This document shows positions 8,289 to 16,906 of a stretch of DNA of 64,000 nucleotides, piece by piece (within the stretch, counting starts at the first letter, position 1; the number at the start of each line of letters is the position of its first letter). A model generated the notes under the pieces. The model was given only the letters and a program-made list of their open reading frames with translations. It ran no database searches and was not told the origin of the DNA. The DNA is taken from NCBI RefSeq assembly GCF_900241005.1, contig NZ_OEST01000001.1:682001-746000 (forward strand). Direction: 5' to 3'. This stretch comes from Bacteroides cutis (lineage in GTDB: Bacteria; Bacteroidota; Bacteroidia; Bacteroidales; Bacteroidaceae). Position numbers and translations under genes: made by a program.

Positions 8289-9191
8289 ATGAGTACATGT
8301 TTCCTGAAAAAAGCAGGCTTCGCCCTTATCGAAAGTTTCAAAGCTTTCCGGTTGACGCCTTCTCCGCGGTTGATAATGACCTTGCTGGTGAAGAATGAAG
8401 AGGATGTTTTGGAGGAAAATCTGCTCTTTCATAAAGCTATGGGAGTGGATGGCTTCATTATAACCGACAATAATTCCACAGACCGTACTTTGGAGATTAT
8501 CCGTAAATATCAAGAGAAGGGGTGGGTGAAAGAACTGATTGAAGAGACGGCCACCAATTATGAGCAGAAGCAGTGGGTGGACCGCATGGTTTGGAAAGCT
8601 AAAACTGTGTATAAGGCGGATTGGGTCATTAATGCCGATGCCGACGAACTGTGGTATTCCCCTTCGGGTAATCTTAAAACAGAATTATCTGCCACGCATG
8701 CCAATGTGCTGAATTGTGAAGTGAGAAGTGTATATCCGGAAGAAGGAAAACCTTTCTGGCAGTGGGACAAGATGGTAAAGCCTGTTTATAACCAGGAACT
8801 TTATGACCTGTCGCTTTATTCTTTGTTTGAACGCCAGAATAAGAAAGTAATTCACCGCACCACCTGTTACCTCCAGATTTCTATGGGTAATCATAAGGTC
8901 ACGATGTTTCCCAAGCGCTCGGAGTTTGGCAATGTGCGTGTTTATCACTATAACATACGTGGCAAACGGCATTTCATGGAGAAAATGATTAATGGCGGCA
9001 AGCAACTGGAGCAACACAGCAGCAAACACGGCGGACGGCATTGGCGCTACTTCTACGAGTTGTACAAGGAAGGAAAACTGGAGGAAGAATACGGTCGTGT
9101 CATCGGAACACCGGTTTTCGACCGTCTTGTATCGGACGGATTTATCTATACGGATACTACGATACCGGAGTTCTTCAAAAAGCTCTGTTAG
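8289..9191 (+). CDS. glycosyltransferase family 2-type (Glyco_tranf_2_4-like)
   Basis: 300 residues. The motif order MTLLVKNEEDVLEENLLFHK, VDGFIITDNNSTDRTLEI and VINADADELW (DxD) is characteristic of the Glyco_tranf_2_4 branch common in Bacteroides LPS clusters. The His- and Arg-rich YHYNIRGKRHFMEKMINGGK segment is typical of the C-terminal part. Last gene of the rightward 5010-9191 operon. Its stop overlaps that of the convergent acyltransferase gene by 4 bp. Confidence 0.82.
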   Translation: MSTCFLKKAGFALIESFKAFRLTPSPRLIMTLLVKNEEDVLEENLLFHKAMGVDGFIITDNNSTDRTLEIIRKYQEKGWVKELIEETATNYEQKQWVDRMVWKAKTVYKADWVINADADELWYSPSGNLKTELSATHANVLNCEVRSVYPEEGKPFWQWDKMVKPVYNQELYDLSLYSLFERQNKKVIHRTTCYLQISMGNHKVTMFPKRSEFGNVRVYHYNIRGKRHFMEKMINGGKQLEQHSSKHGGRHWRYFYELYKEGKLEEEYGRVIGTPVFDRLVSDGFIYTDTTIPEFFKKLC

Positions 9192-10246
9192 TTTCTTGTT
9201 CTTGTTAATTCTGGTTGCTTGCTTTTTATTATGGATTTTATAGGATTGTGTATAAACCGGACAATATATGAACTTCCTAATGAGACGATAAGCAGTACCG
9301 GATATATTAATATGGGATAACGAAATCCATAGATGAAATCGTGAAATAAATAGTAAGCAAAGAAGGTGTGAATTAACCATAGGTTGGTAGAGTGGCTTCC
9401 CCAAAATTCTAATATACCGCATATGCGCCTGCTTCGTTTCATGCAGATATAACATATTAAAAAAGGTATCACAAAAAGTGGATTCAGAATACTGGGTCCT
9501 AACATCATCCTGAGTATGCAAAGGGTTAATAAGCTGCCGGTCAATAAAAGATTTCTTTTTAAAGGGTAATATCGGGAAAAATAAGAGCGGTAATATTCAA
9601 ATATATTGTAACGGGCAAATAAGGCTCCGCAGATAAACGTGAATGAAAGAGTGATGTACCATAATATAATTTGCAATGGCTGATATTGTAGAATATAGGG
9701 ACGGAACTGTTTTCCGGCAGTATTGGCTGTGAAATATAAAATACATACTATCGTAATAGTTATAATAGTAGCTTTGATATCTAGTTTATGCAGAAATCTG
9801 AAAATGTATTTTGAGCTAATGACAAGTAGGACATAAGGGAGGAAAAACCACCATTCTCTATTGTAGCTGCAATCCAATGCAACGAAATTACCGATAAATT
9901 CCATTAAACTTCCGGGATAACTTTTAGGTTTTATGAGGCATGCCAATGGAATGAACAGTAAAAAAACAATCCAGTAATTCACGTAGAGATTGAATATCCT
10001 ATTCCATGAGTGCATTATTCCTCGGTTCTTTTTATAAGTTATGGCAAGTCCGTATCCGCTGAGAAATATGTATATCGGAACACAAAACGCTGCCACCCGG
10101 CTTAATGCTAATACGAGTGGTTTCCCATTCCAGAAGTTTATGAAAGTATGGCATTGTTCTACATTTGCAGTTGTGTTGAAAAGATGAAGAAATAACATCA
10201 TCAGAATGGCAATTCCTTTTAGCTGCAATGTTTCTTCTTTTGTCAT
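9188..10246 (-). CDS. membrane O-acyltransferase (acyltransferase 3 family)
   Basis: 352 residues, about ten hydrophobic segments. The N-terminus LKGIAILMMLFLHLF contains the conserved His of the acyltransferase-3 family, followed by VPIYIFLSGYGLAITYKK. Such proteins use a cytoplasmic acyl donor (usually acetyl-CoA) to O-acylate glycans on the periplasmic face. It is the last gene of a leftward unit (11512-12378, 10275-11510, this gene) headed by the invertible promoter, so glycan O-acylation may be phase variable. Confidence 0.85.
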   Translation of the reverse strand: MTKEETLQLKGIAILMMLFLHLFNTTANVEQCHTFINFWNGKPLVLALSRVAAFCVPIYIFLSGYGLAITYKKNRGIMHSWNRIFNLYVNYWIVFLLFIPLACLIKPKSYPGSLMEFIGNFVALDCSYNREWWFFLPYVLLVISSKYIFRFLHKLDIKATIITITIVCILYFTANTAGKQFRPYILQYQPLQIILWYITLSFTFICGALFARYNIFEYYRSYFSRYYPLKRNLLLTGSLLTLCILRMMLGPSILNPLFVIPFLICYICMKRSRRICGILEFWGSHSTNLWLIHTFFAYYLFHDFIYGFRYPILIYPVLLIVSLGSSYIVRFIHNPIKSIIKSKQPELTRTRN

Positions 10247-10274
10247 GATGATTTTATATAAGTATTAATCCTCT

Positions 10275-11510
10275 TTATAGTATTTTTTTTAAGTCCAGAG
10301 CAGCGCCTATGGCAACATCCATATTATAATATTCCCATTCGGCAAAACGTCCTAATAGATAGAAATTCTCTTTTTGAAGATTTTTTTTCAATGTGTTTAT
10401 CATTTCACGGGTAGTATTGCTTTGGATAGGATAGGTGTATTTTTCATAATGGTGAGTCAGGTATTTCGGGTGATATGGAATACGGCGAAGGTTATCCAAT
10501 ATGTCTTCCTTAGATATAAAATCGGTAAATTCAATGCTGGCGGTAACTACTCCCTGAACGTTATTGTTGGGAGAGAAATTACCGCTACAAATGATACGGT
10601 GAGATTCGTGTTTATTACTTGGCAGATAAATCCAACTATAGTTATTGGGAGATATTTCACAGAAAACACTGGTGGTGCCGTGAGACTCTAATCCGTCAAT
10701 GAATTTCTCGTATGTGTGGATATTGACTTGTCCTTTGAGTATTGAAGGTAATTTCTTGATGTTTCCGCAGAATATAACTTTATCAAAAGCTTCTTCATCA
10801 ATTCTCCATTGTTTGCCGGTGCGTTCTATGTGGCTTGCCGGAGTGTTGTATCGGATTGATAGCCCTTCGGCCAGTCGATCGGCAAGAAATTGTGAACCTC
10901 CTTTTAACGGATAATAAAAGGAACTGTGTACGAAAGACTGTTCTTTGATGTGGTTGATGTTGTTGTATATCATTTCTTGCACAGTAGGCATGGGCAGTTT
11001 ACCTTCTAACCATGAAAGAGGTACTTGTGTCAGGCTTCTTCGCCAGACTTTATAGTTATAAGGCTTGAAATATAGTTCATATAAGGTTTCTCCAAAGCGG
11101 TAACGGAGGAACTCCTCGAAATTGGCAGGTTCTTTATCTTGGCGTTTGGCGATTGTAAGCCAATCGTTTATGATTGCTTTTAGCTTGTTCTCCCCCAACT
11201 TATAGGCATGGTTTTCGATTGGGTATGGAATGATAGTTTCGTCATCCATGCTGACGGCGGAGTTGCGTTGTGCTTTTGTAAATTCCTTTTCTTTATCAAA
11301 GTGTTTCCAAAACCAGTCTGATACATCTTGGCGTTTGGTGTTGAACACGTGCCCGCCGGTACGATGAAAAAGGTTCCCATTGATGGAGTCGCATTTTATT
11401 ATTCCTCCCGCCCGTGAATCGGCTTCAAAAATAACGATATCATGATTGTCTTTGAGCATTTGGGCGATGGACAGACCGGATACACCGGCACCTATGACAG
11501 CTATTTTCAT
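10275..11510 (-). CDS. UDP-galactopyranose mutase-like FAD protein
   Basis: 411 residues. N-terminal FAD-binding motif MKIAVIGAGVSGLSIAQML (GAGVSG 7-12), FEADSRAGG, then FHRTGGHVFNTK in the place of the GxHxFHT of Glf. The C-terminus LLGRFAEWEYYNMDVAIGAA resembles the Glf GRLAxYxYxDMD motif. It is clearly diverged from the canonical Glf at 13620-14732, and longer. It may be a mutase for another sugar or an amine-oxidase-fold oxidoreductase. It is the middle gene of the leftward operon under the invertible promoter, 1 bp after the 11512 gene. Confidence 0.7.
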   Translation of the reverse strand: MKIAVIGAGVSGLSIAQMLKDNHDIVIFEADSRAGGIIKCDSINGNLFHRTGGHVFNTKRQDVSDWFWKHFDKEKEFTKAQRNSAVSMDDETIIPYPIENHAYKLGENKLKAIINDWLTIAKRQDKEPANFEEFLRYRFGETLYELYFKPYNYKVWRRSLTQVPLSWLEGKLPMPTVQEMIYNNINHIKEQSFVHSSFYYPLKGGSQFLADRLAEGLSIRYNTPASHIERTGKQWRIDEEAFDKVIFCGNIKKLPSILKGQVNIHTYEKFIDGLESHGTTSVFCEISPNNYSWIYLPSNKHESHRIICSGNFSPNNNVQGVVTASIEFTDFISKEDILDNLRRIPYHPKYLTHHYEKYTYPIQSNTTREMINTLKKNLQKENFYLLGRFAEWEYYNMDVAIGAALDLKKIL

Positions 11511-11511
11511 A

Positions 11512-12378
11512 TTATTTCCATTTTGAAAGTTTTACAGGATGGAAGTATAAGGTGTCTTGGGGGTAATTCTCTACCAGTTTGGACAAGCTATAATTATACT
11601 TTTCTGCAAAGATTTTATCCTGGGGAGGCCACATGACTCCTGATTTCATTTTCAGGTCTGTTGTAAATTTTAGCTTGTCTGTGGAGAGTACCAGAGCTGT
11701 AGGGATTGCAAATTCTACGAATAAGCTTGTAGCGGCAAAGGCACCGCAATAAAGCGTAAATTTGTCCATCATATCACTCGTGAGTACCAATATATCCGCA
11801 TATCCACCTACAAGGGGGTAATCCAAACATCTTCTGTGGAAGTGTCGCATGTACTTGAAGATATATTTAAAGTGCCTTTCTATCAAAGGCCTTAGCGGGA
11901 TGGGAGAATAAGGTATATTGTATTTATCAAATTGTGCTTTGGCTTCATCTATGGCAGGCAGGATGTTGCAGACTTCTACGCCACGTTGTTTCACAACGTA
12001 TTTCATCGCTTCGGTTTGCCGCCATGGATGGTCCAGTTCCTGCATTTTTATGATATAATCTATGTAACATTCGTCTTCTGCCAGTCCCATTTCACTCAAT
12101 AGATTTCTTTCATTTAGAATGGGATTGATAATCATATCGTCGGCAACTACAAAGAAATGTGTAAATCCCATTGGCTTGAGATGCGTATATGCTTGGCTCA
12201 GGTATCCCGAAAAGTAATAGGAGGACTCGTAAACAGGAATTACATTCGGCAGATTGCCGTCATAAAACGGGACAATATGGAATATGTGTGAAAAGCGGTT
12301 TCTGTATATGTTTTCAAGACGACCTATATTCTGGTCGTATCGGTGGTTGTATATGATTAAAAGGGCTGTTTTACACAT
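11512..12378 (-). CDS. glycan-locus protein of unknown function
   Basis: 288 residues, no signal peptide. The start MCKTALLIIYNHRYDQNIGR, the GFTHFFVVADDMIINPILNE segment with its possible acidic site (VADD), and PLVGGYADILVLTSDMMDKF suggest a nucleotide-sugar-type alpha/beta fold, but I cannot name a family. The first gene after the promoter in the invertible segment, with the left inverted repeat 11-31 bp upstream of its ATG, so its transcription is the one most directly switched. It may work with the FAD protein 1 bp downstream. Confidence 0.7.
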   Translation of the reverse strand: MCKTALLIIYNHRYDQNIGRLENIYRNRFSHIFHIVPFYDGNLPNVIPVYESSYYFSGYLSQAYTHLKPMGFTHFFVVADDMIINPILNERNLLSEMGLAEDECYIDYIIKMQELDHPWRQTEAMKYVVKQRGVEVCNILPAIDEAKAQFDKYNIPYSPIPLRPLIERHFKYIFKYMRHFHRRCLDYPLVGGYADILVLTSDMMDKFTLYCGAFAATSLFVEFAIPTALVLSTDKLKFTTDLKMKSGVMWPPQDKIFAEKYNYSLSKLVENYPQDTLYFHPVKLSKWK

Positions 12379-12388
12379 GTGTTATGGC

Positions 12389-12409
12389 GTTTTTTAAACG
12401 TTCGTTTAA
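12389..12409. repeat. left inverted repeat of the invertible promoter
   Basis: 21 bp containing AAACGTTCGT. It is the exact reverse complement of 12570-12590. The core agrees with the ARACGTWCGT core I recall for Mpi-controlled promoters of B. fragilis polysaccharide loci. Confidence 0.88.
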
Positions 12410-12569
12410 TAGACGCAAAGATATAAGTTATTTTTATATCCAAAAAAAACTTACAGCCTTTTTTCGGTATTTATGGTAAAACGGTATTTATTCTTATTGT
12501 AGACTAATCTCTGATGGTTATAAATATAGACGATTATACATCTCGGGAGGTAAAGGAAAAGTATGTTTT
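12410..12569. promoter_or_regulatory. putative invertible promoter segment (160 bp)
   Basis: The segment between the two inverted repeats has a minus-strand TATCTTTG -7 box (12416-12423) with a TTTG 17 bp before it (12441-12444). Transcription would start at about 12409, in the left repeat, and run into the 11512-12378 gene. No TAnnTTTG box is visible on the plus strand inside. If inverted, the same promoter would sit at 12556-12563 and read into the 12611 gene with a leader of similar length. The recombinase is not in the window and would act in trans. Confidence 0.8.
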
Positions 12570-12590
12570 TTAAACGAACGTTTAAAAAAC
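12570..12590. repeat. right inverted repeat of the invertible promoter
   Basis: Exact 21-bp reverse complement of 12389-12409, ending 20 bp before the ATG of the rightward gene at 12611. Confidence 0.88.
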
Positions 12591-12610
12591 ACTTAAAGGT
12601 TAATTAAGTA

Positions 12611-13597
12611 ATGAATATTCGTAAAATTATAAAGTTTGTAGAGGGAGTGATTAGAGTCTACAGATTGTCCGGAGGTTTTCATGAAGAAGAAAGAAAAATG
12701 TTGGACTTGCATTATACGAGTATAAAAAAAATAGGTATTGAGGCATTGCAGATTGTGATGATGGTAGATGGGAGATGCGTGCATGGGGGGCTCGCAGATC
12801 GCATCAGGGGAATTGTAACGGTTTATGATTATTGTAAGGAAAAGGGTATACCTTTTTATCTGCATTATGTTTATCCGTTTAAATTGGAAGACTATTTTGA
12901 ACCTAACCGATATGATTGGCGAATTACGGACAAACAAATTTCATACCATCCTGAAGAGGCATTACCGGTATTACTTCAGGTGAAACTCTTACCGAACAAA
13001 TTACATCGTTTGTATTTGAACCATTTGATTTCTAAGTATCCTGAACGACAACTGCATATTTACTCAAATGCTCTTTTTGCAGATAGTCGGTTTTCGCAAA
13101 ACTTCTCAGATTTGTTTAGACCTACATTCCGATTACAAGAGGCTCTTTCTGTTCAAGTCACTCATATTAGTGAACCATATATCGCGATGGTTTTTAGGTT
13201 TCAACAACTGTTAGGAGATTTTAAAGAAGATGGTTATCAAATTTTATCTGTACGAAAACAAAAAGAATTAATTGAGAAATGTATAAATAAAGTGGAAGAA
13301 CTTTATGTCTTATATCATTCTGGACAAAAGATATTAGTTACTTCTGATAGTATTACTTTCTTGGAGACTATAAAGAAACAGAAAAATTATGTCTCAATCA
13401 TCCCGGGAAAAGTAGTTCACATGGATTATACTTCAGAAGCCGAATATGAAGTCTATATGAAGTCTTTTATAGATTTACTTATGTTGTCGAAAGCAGAGAA
13501 AATATACCTTCTTCAGACAGGGGACATGTATCGTAGTGGTTTTGCTAAAAGAGCAGCAAAAATTAATAATGCTCCTTATGAAGAAATTGTTTTCTAA
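12611..13597 (+). CDS. putative GT-B glycosyltransferase, fucosyltransferase-like
   Basis: 328 residues. VMMVDGRCVHGGLADRIRGI (49-68) resembles the GGLGNQ/GGLADRLRG opening of GT11- and GT23-type fucosyltransferases, and the C-terminal DLLMLSKAEKIYLLQTGDMYRSGFAK block resembles their sugar-nucleotide site (D, then S-x2-D/K, then S-x-F). The HxRRGD motif is not evident. It is a single rightward gene between the invertible segment and the convergent glf, 22 bp from the glf stop. In the present orientation no promoter reads into it. Confidence 0.6.
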   Translation: MNIRKIIKFVEGVIRVYRLSGGFHEEERKMLDLHYTSIKKIGIEALQIVMMVDGRCVHGGLADRIRGIVTVYDYCKEKGIPFYLHYVYPFKLEDYFEPNRYDWRITDKQISYHPEEALPVLLQVKLLPNKLHRLYLNHLISKYPERQLHIYSNALFADSRFSQNFSDLFRPTFRLQEALSVQVTHISEPYIAMVFRFQQLLGDFKEDGYQILSVRKQKELIEKCINKVEELYVLYHSGQKILVTSDSITFLETIKKQKNYVSIIPGKVVHMDYTSEAEYEVYMKSFIDLLMLSKAEKIYLLQTGDMYRSGFAKRAAKINNAPYEEIVF

Positions 13598-13619
13598 ATT
13601 CTTTCGTGCGAGAATGATT

Positions 13620-14732
13620 TTACTGATATAGTTCAGTTGTCCATAATTTCAATGCCTCCGTTATCGTATCATCCATATCGGCGTATGTATATTGGGCCAA
13701 TCTCCCTCCGAATAATACGTTTTTCTCTTTTTGTGCAAGTTCTTGATACTTTTTGAATATTTTAGTATTGGTTTCGTCATTTACAGGATAATAGGGCTCT
13801 TTCCCCTTTTCAAAGTCATCAGGATATTCATAGGTGATGACTGTTGAGGGTTGCTTGCCAAATTCAAAATGCTTGTGCTCAATGATACGGGTATAAGGAA
13901 TTTCGCGTGCTGTATAATTTACAACTGCATTTCCTTGGAAATCATCGGTATCTTTTAAGCGCTTATGCTCAAAGCGCAGGCTGCGATATTCCAAAGATCC
14001 ACAAACGTAACTAAAGTACTCATCTATACAACCTGTGTAAAGAACCTTTTCGGCTAAAGCATCCAATTCTTGACGGTGTTTTATATAATCTACCCCTATA
14101 CGGATTTCAATGCCCTCTAATAAAGCGTTAATAAGGCGATTATACCCTCCGATAGGAATACCCTGATATGGGTCGTTGAAATAATTGTTGTCGAAAACGA
14201 AACGGAAAGGAATACGTTTAATAATAAAAGCCGGAAGTTCTGTTGCCGCACGTCCCCATTGTTTTTCTGTATATCCCTTTATCAAGCGTTGATAGATATC
14301 TTTTCCACAAAGTTTAAGGGCTTGTTCTTCCAGATTCCGGGGATTGGTGATGTATTCGTATTCTTTGCACTGCTCTTTTATCTTGGCTCTGGCTTCATCA
14401 GGAGTACGTACTCCCCAAAGCTGATAAAAGGTATTCATATTAAAAGGAAGGTTATATAACTTTCCTTCATAATTAGCTATCGGTGAATTAATGTAACGAT
14501 TAAACTCGACAAAATGGTTTACATACTGCCATACTTCCTTATTATCAGTATGGAATATGTGGGCGCCATATTTGTGGACATGTATATCATCTATTTCTTC
14601 ACAGTAAATATTTCCACCTGTGTGCAAACGCTTTTCTACAACAAGACACCGCTTTCCGGTTTTATGCGCTTCGTGTGCAAATACAGCTCCAAATAAGCCA
14701 CTGCCGACAATTAGATAATCGTATTGTTTCAT
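13620..14732 (-). CDS. glf: UDP-galactopyranose mutase
   Basis: 370 residues, the normal length. It converts UDP-galactopyranose to UDP-galactofuranose with reduced FAD, in the cytoplasm. Motifs: DYLIVGSGLFGAVFAHEA (FAD), VVEKRLHTGGNIY, HKYGAHIFHTDNKEVWQYV, YTEKQWGRAATELP, FGGRLAQYTYADMDDTI at the C-terminus. It supplies the donor for a galactofuranosyltransferase, possibly the GT2 at 6502-7401. It lies 8 bp after the GT14 gene on the same strand. Confidence 0.95.
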   Translation of the reverse strand: MKQYDYLIVGSGLFGAVFAHEAHKTGKRCLVVEKRLHTGGNIYCEEIDDIHVHKYGAHIFHTDNKEVWQYVNHFVEFNRYINSPIANYEGKLYNLPFNMNTFYQLWGVRTPDEARAKIKEQCKEYEYITNPRNLEEQALKLCGKDIYQRLIKGYTEKQWGRAATELPAFIIKRIPFRFVFDNNYFNDPYQGIPIGGYNRLINALLEGIEIRIGVDYIKHRQELDALAEKVLYTGCIDEYFSYVCGSLEYRSLRFEHKRLKDTDDFQGNAVVNYTAREIPYTRIIEHKHFEFGKQPSTVITYEYPDDFEKGKEPYYPVNDETNTKIFKKYQELAQKEKNVLFGGRLAQYTYADMDDTITEALKLWTTELYQ

Positions 14733-14740
14733 ACTTCTTT

Positions 14741-15622
14741 TTACTTTGAATATATTGCTACTATCCGATTAATCAGTTCCTGTTGGTCGGAACTGAACTT
14801 ACGGGCAAACAATTCGTCTGAGTGGGATATTTCTTCAAAGTCTCCTTTCTGCCAATTATAGGGGGCTCCTCTCTTCCAGTCTATTAAGCGCATATTTCCA
14901 TGGTCTTCGTCGAGGCTGTAAATATTGGCTTTGAAGGGAGAATTCCATAAAATGGTTTGTACAAATATCTCATCAGGGCATAAAGTGTACTTAAACCGTT
15001 TGAGTACAAATTCTTTTTGTTTAATGAGGTATTGGCAGAAATCTTTGGTAATACTGAACCATTGAGAGCCTTTTTTAAAGTCCACTTCACATTTTCTGCG
15101 GAAATGGATAAGCTTCTGAGTAATTAACAGCAAGTTATGACATGGGGCTGTAATGGTATGCCACTTGTTGTTACTGCGTTTCATACTTTTAGTAAAAATA
15201 TAATACCGGAAAATTTTACGCTCCAAATCTCTTTGTTGTTCTGGCCCTTGCCAGAAATTGACGAATTCTTTTCCTGCGTTTTTTTGAAAGAAAGAATGGA
15301 TATAGTCTTGACTTTTGATAGCTAGATCAGCTCCAGACAAAAGATGAAAATATGCATAATCTCCATTATCTACCGCTGTTTCCATAAGGGTAAATTCCGC
15401 TTTTACCAAACTAACGTCACCCCAATACAGTTTGATGGGATCTTTAATAATATAAAAGCCGGCTTTTTTTGTTTGAAAAGCTTCCGCTTGTTTCCGCAAC
15501 GAGTAGGAACGCTTATCTATATATAGATAAATGTCATTCCGCTCGTCATCAAGCATTGATAGAAGAGCTTCCAATACAGGATAGTCATTATGGGCAATGA
15601 TTAAATAAGCATGCTTTATCAT
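14741..15622 (-). CDS. core-2/I-branching-type glycosyltransferase (GT14)
   Basis: About 293 residues from ATG 15622 (MIKHAYLIIAHNDYPVLEAL); the frame is open to 15655, but the family begins with HAYLIIAHN. Other motifs: DIYLYIDKRSYS, KLYWGDVSLVKAEFTLMETA, FHLLSGADLAIKS, and a C-terminal acidic stretch CPDEIFVQTIL typical of GT14. In animals this family makes beta-1,6-GlcNAc branches; bacterial members add GlcNAc or xylose-type residues to surface glycans. First gene of a leftward pair with glf. Confidence 0.85.
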   Translation of the reverse strand: MIKHAYLIIAHNDYPVLEALLSMLDDERNDIYLYIDKRSYSLRKQAEAFQTKKAGFYIIKDPIKLYWGDVSLVKAEFTLMETAVDNGDYAYFHLLSGADLAIKSQDYIHSFFQKNAGKEFVNFWQGPEQQRDLERKIFRYYIFTKSMKRSNNKWHTITAPCHNLLLITQKLIHFRRKCEVDFKKGSQWFSITKDFCQYLIKQKEFVLKRFKYTLCPDEIFVQTILWNSPFKANIYSLDEDHGNMRLIDWKRGAPYNWQKGDFEEISHSDELFARKFSSDQQELINRIVAIYSK

Positions 15623-15680
15623 ACTCTGTTTTTTAAGACACATTAGTACATTCAAAAAGCTCAGTTTAGGTTGATAATTA

Positions 15681-15688
15681 CAAAGGTA
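15681..15688 (-). promoter_or_regulatory. -7 box for GT14-glf
   Basis: TACCTTTG on the minus strand, a full TAnnTTTG match, 58 bp before the GT14 start. It is divergent to the box at 15734-15741. Confidence 0.45.
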
Positions 15689-15733
15689 CTCTATATTTTT
15701 AAAACAATACTCAATCTATTCATTTTTTTAGTC

Positions 15734-15741
15734 TATATTTG
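15734..15741 (+). promoter_or_regulatory. -7 box for the 15765-20548 operon
   Basis: TATATTTG, a full TAnnTTTG match, 23 bp before the GTG start at 15765. No good -33 TTTG. Confidence 0.45.
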
Positions 15742-15764
15742 CAAAATTCGTATATATTATTGTT

Positions 15765-16880
15765 GTGAGAAAGAAAATTCTGTTTATAATTGAGAACCTA
15801 AGAGGGGGAGGAGCGGAAAAGGCTTTGATAGATCTACTGGAGCGTTTTGATTATACCCGCTATGATGTTTCTCTCTGTGTGGGCTATCTGGAAGGAATTT
15901 ACCTAAATAATATCCCAGAAAAAGTAACTTTGATTGCTCTATACAAAGAGAATCATTCACTTTGCCGTAAAGCGTTTAGATATTATAAAAGGTTTCATTT
16001 TTCATATATGCTAAAGTATCAGTTGAAAAGAAAAGTCACAGAGTATTATGATGTTATAATTTCTTTTCTGGAGGGGCGTTCATTGCTTTTGCATAACTTG
16101 ATAAGGCGACAAGGGAAGACTAATGTAACATGGGTTCACTGTGATTTGTTGAATTATCATTGGACTACATCTGCCTTTCCGAATTTCCGATCGGAAAAGG
16201 ATTGTTATGCCCACATGGATAAAGTGGTGTTCGTGTCTCAACGGGCAATGAAAAACTTCTTCGAAAAGTTTCAAATATCTGTTTTTTCAGCTTGCATTTA
16301 TAATATTGTGGATGCGGTTCGTATTCAAAGTTTAGCGGCAGAGGAAAATATAAAACATCCTTGTTTTACAGTGACTTCTATAGGTACATTAAATTCGGTG
16401 AAGGCTTTTGATCGTATAATTCGTATTGCAAAACGCTTTCAGGAAGAAGGTTATCACATTCATTTTCAGATAATAGGAGAAGGAGGGGAAGAAAAACAGT
16501 TGAAAAAGCAGTGTTGTGAGTTGGGTGTACAAGATATCGTTTCTTTTTTAGGTTTTATGAGTAATCCATATCCTTATTTGAAAGAATCGGATATATATGT
16601 CAGCACTTCTCGGTCTGAGGGCTTTTCATTGGTTATTTGCGAAGCGATGTGTTTAGGTATTCCTGTAGTAGCCACTCCTACGGCTGGTGCTGTTGAGTTA
16701 TTGGATGGGGGTGAATATGGTGTATTGGTTGGGTATGACGATGATTCTATATATCAAGGGTTAAAAAAGCTGATAAATGACAAGCAATTGAGACAGCAGT
16801 ATGCAAAGAAAGCTATTTTGCATTCTGAAATTTTTAAAGCGGATGAGGTGATGCGGAAAGTCTATGAGTTGTTTGATTGA
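15765..16880 (+). CDS. glycosyltransferase family 4
   Basis: 371 residues, GTG start. GT-B fold: N-terminal FIIENLRGGGAEKALIDLLE with the glycine-rich loop, central IGTLNSVKAFDRIIRIAKRF and IIGEGGEEKQLKKQC, and the retaining-enzyme E-x7-E site in SRSEGFSLVICEAMCLGIPV. It adds a sugar from a nucleotide donor on the cytoplasmic side. First gene of a rightward operon of five glycosyltransferases ending at 20548. Confidence 0.9.
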   Translation: MRKKILFIIENLRGGGAEKALIDLLERFDYTRYDVSLCVGYLEGIYLNNIPEKVTLIALYKENHSLCRKAFRYYKRFHFSYMLKYQLKRKVTEYYDVIISFLEGRSLLLHNLIRRQGKTNVTWVHCDLLNYHWTTSAFPNFRSEKDCYAHMDKVVFVSQRAMKNFFEKFQISVFSACIYNIVDAVRIQSLAAEENIKHPCFTVTSIGTLNSVKAFDRIIRIAKRFQEEGYHIHFQIIGEGGEEKQLKKQCCELGVQDIVSFLGFMSNPYPYLKESDIYVSTSRSEGFSLVICEAMCLGIPVVATPTAGAVELLDGGEYGVLVGYDDDSIYQGLKKLINDKQLRQQYAKKAILHSEIFKADEVMRKVYELFD

Positions 16881-16906
16881 TAATTAAAAGTTTTAATTCT
16901 TACATT

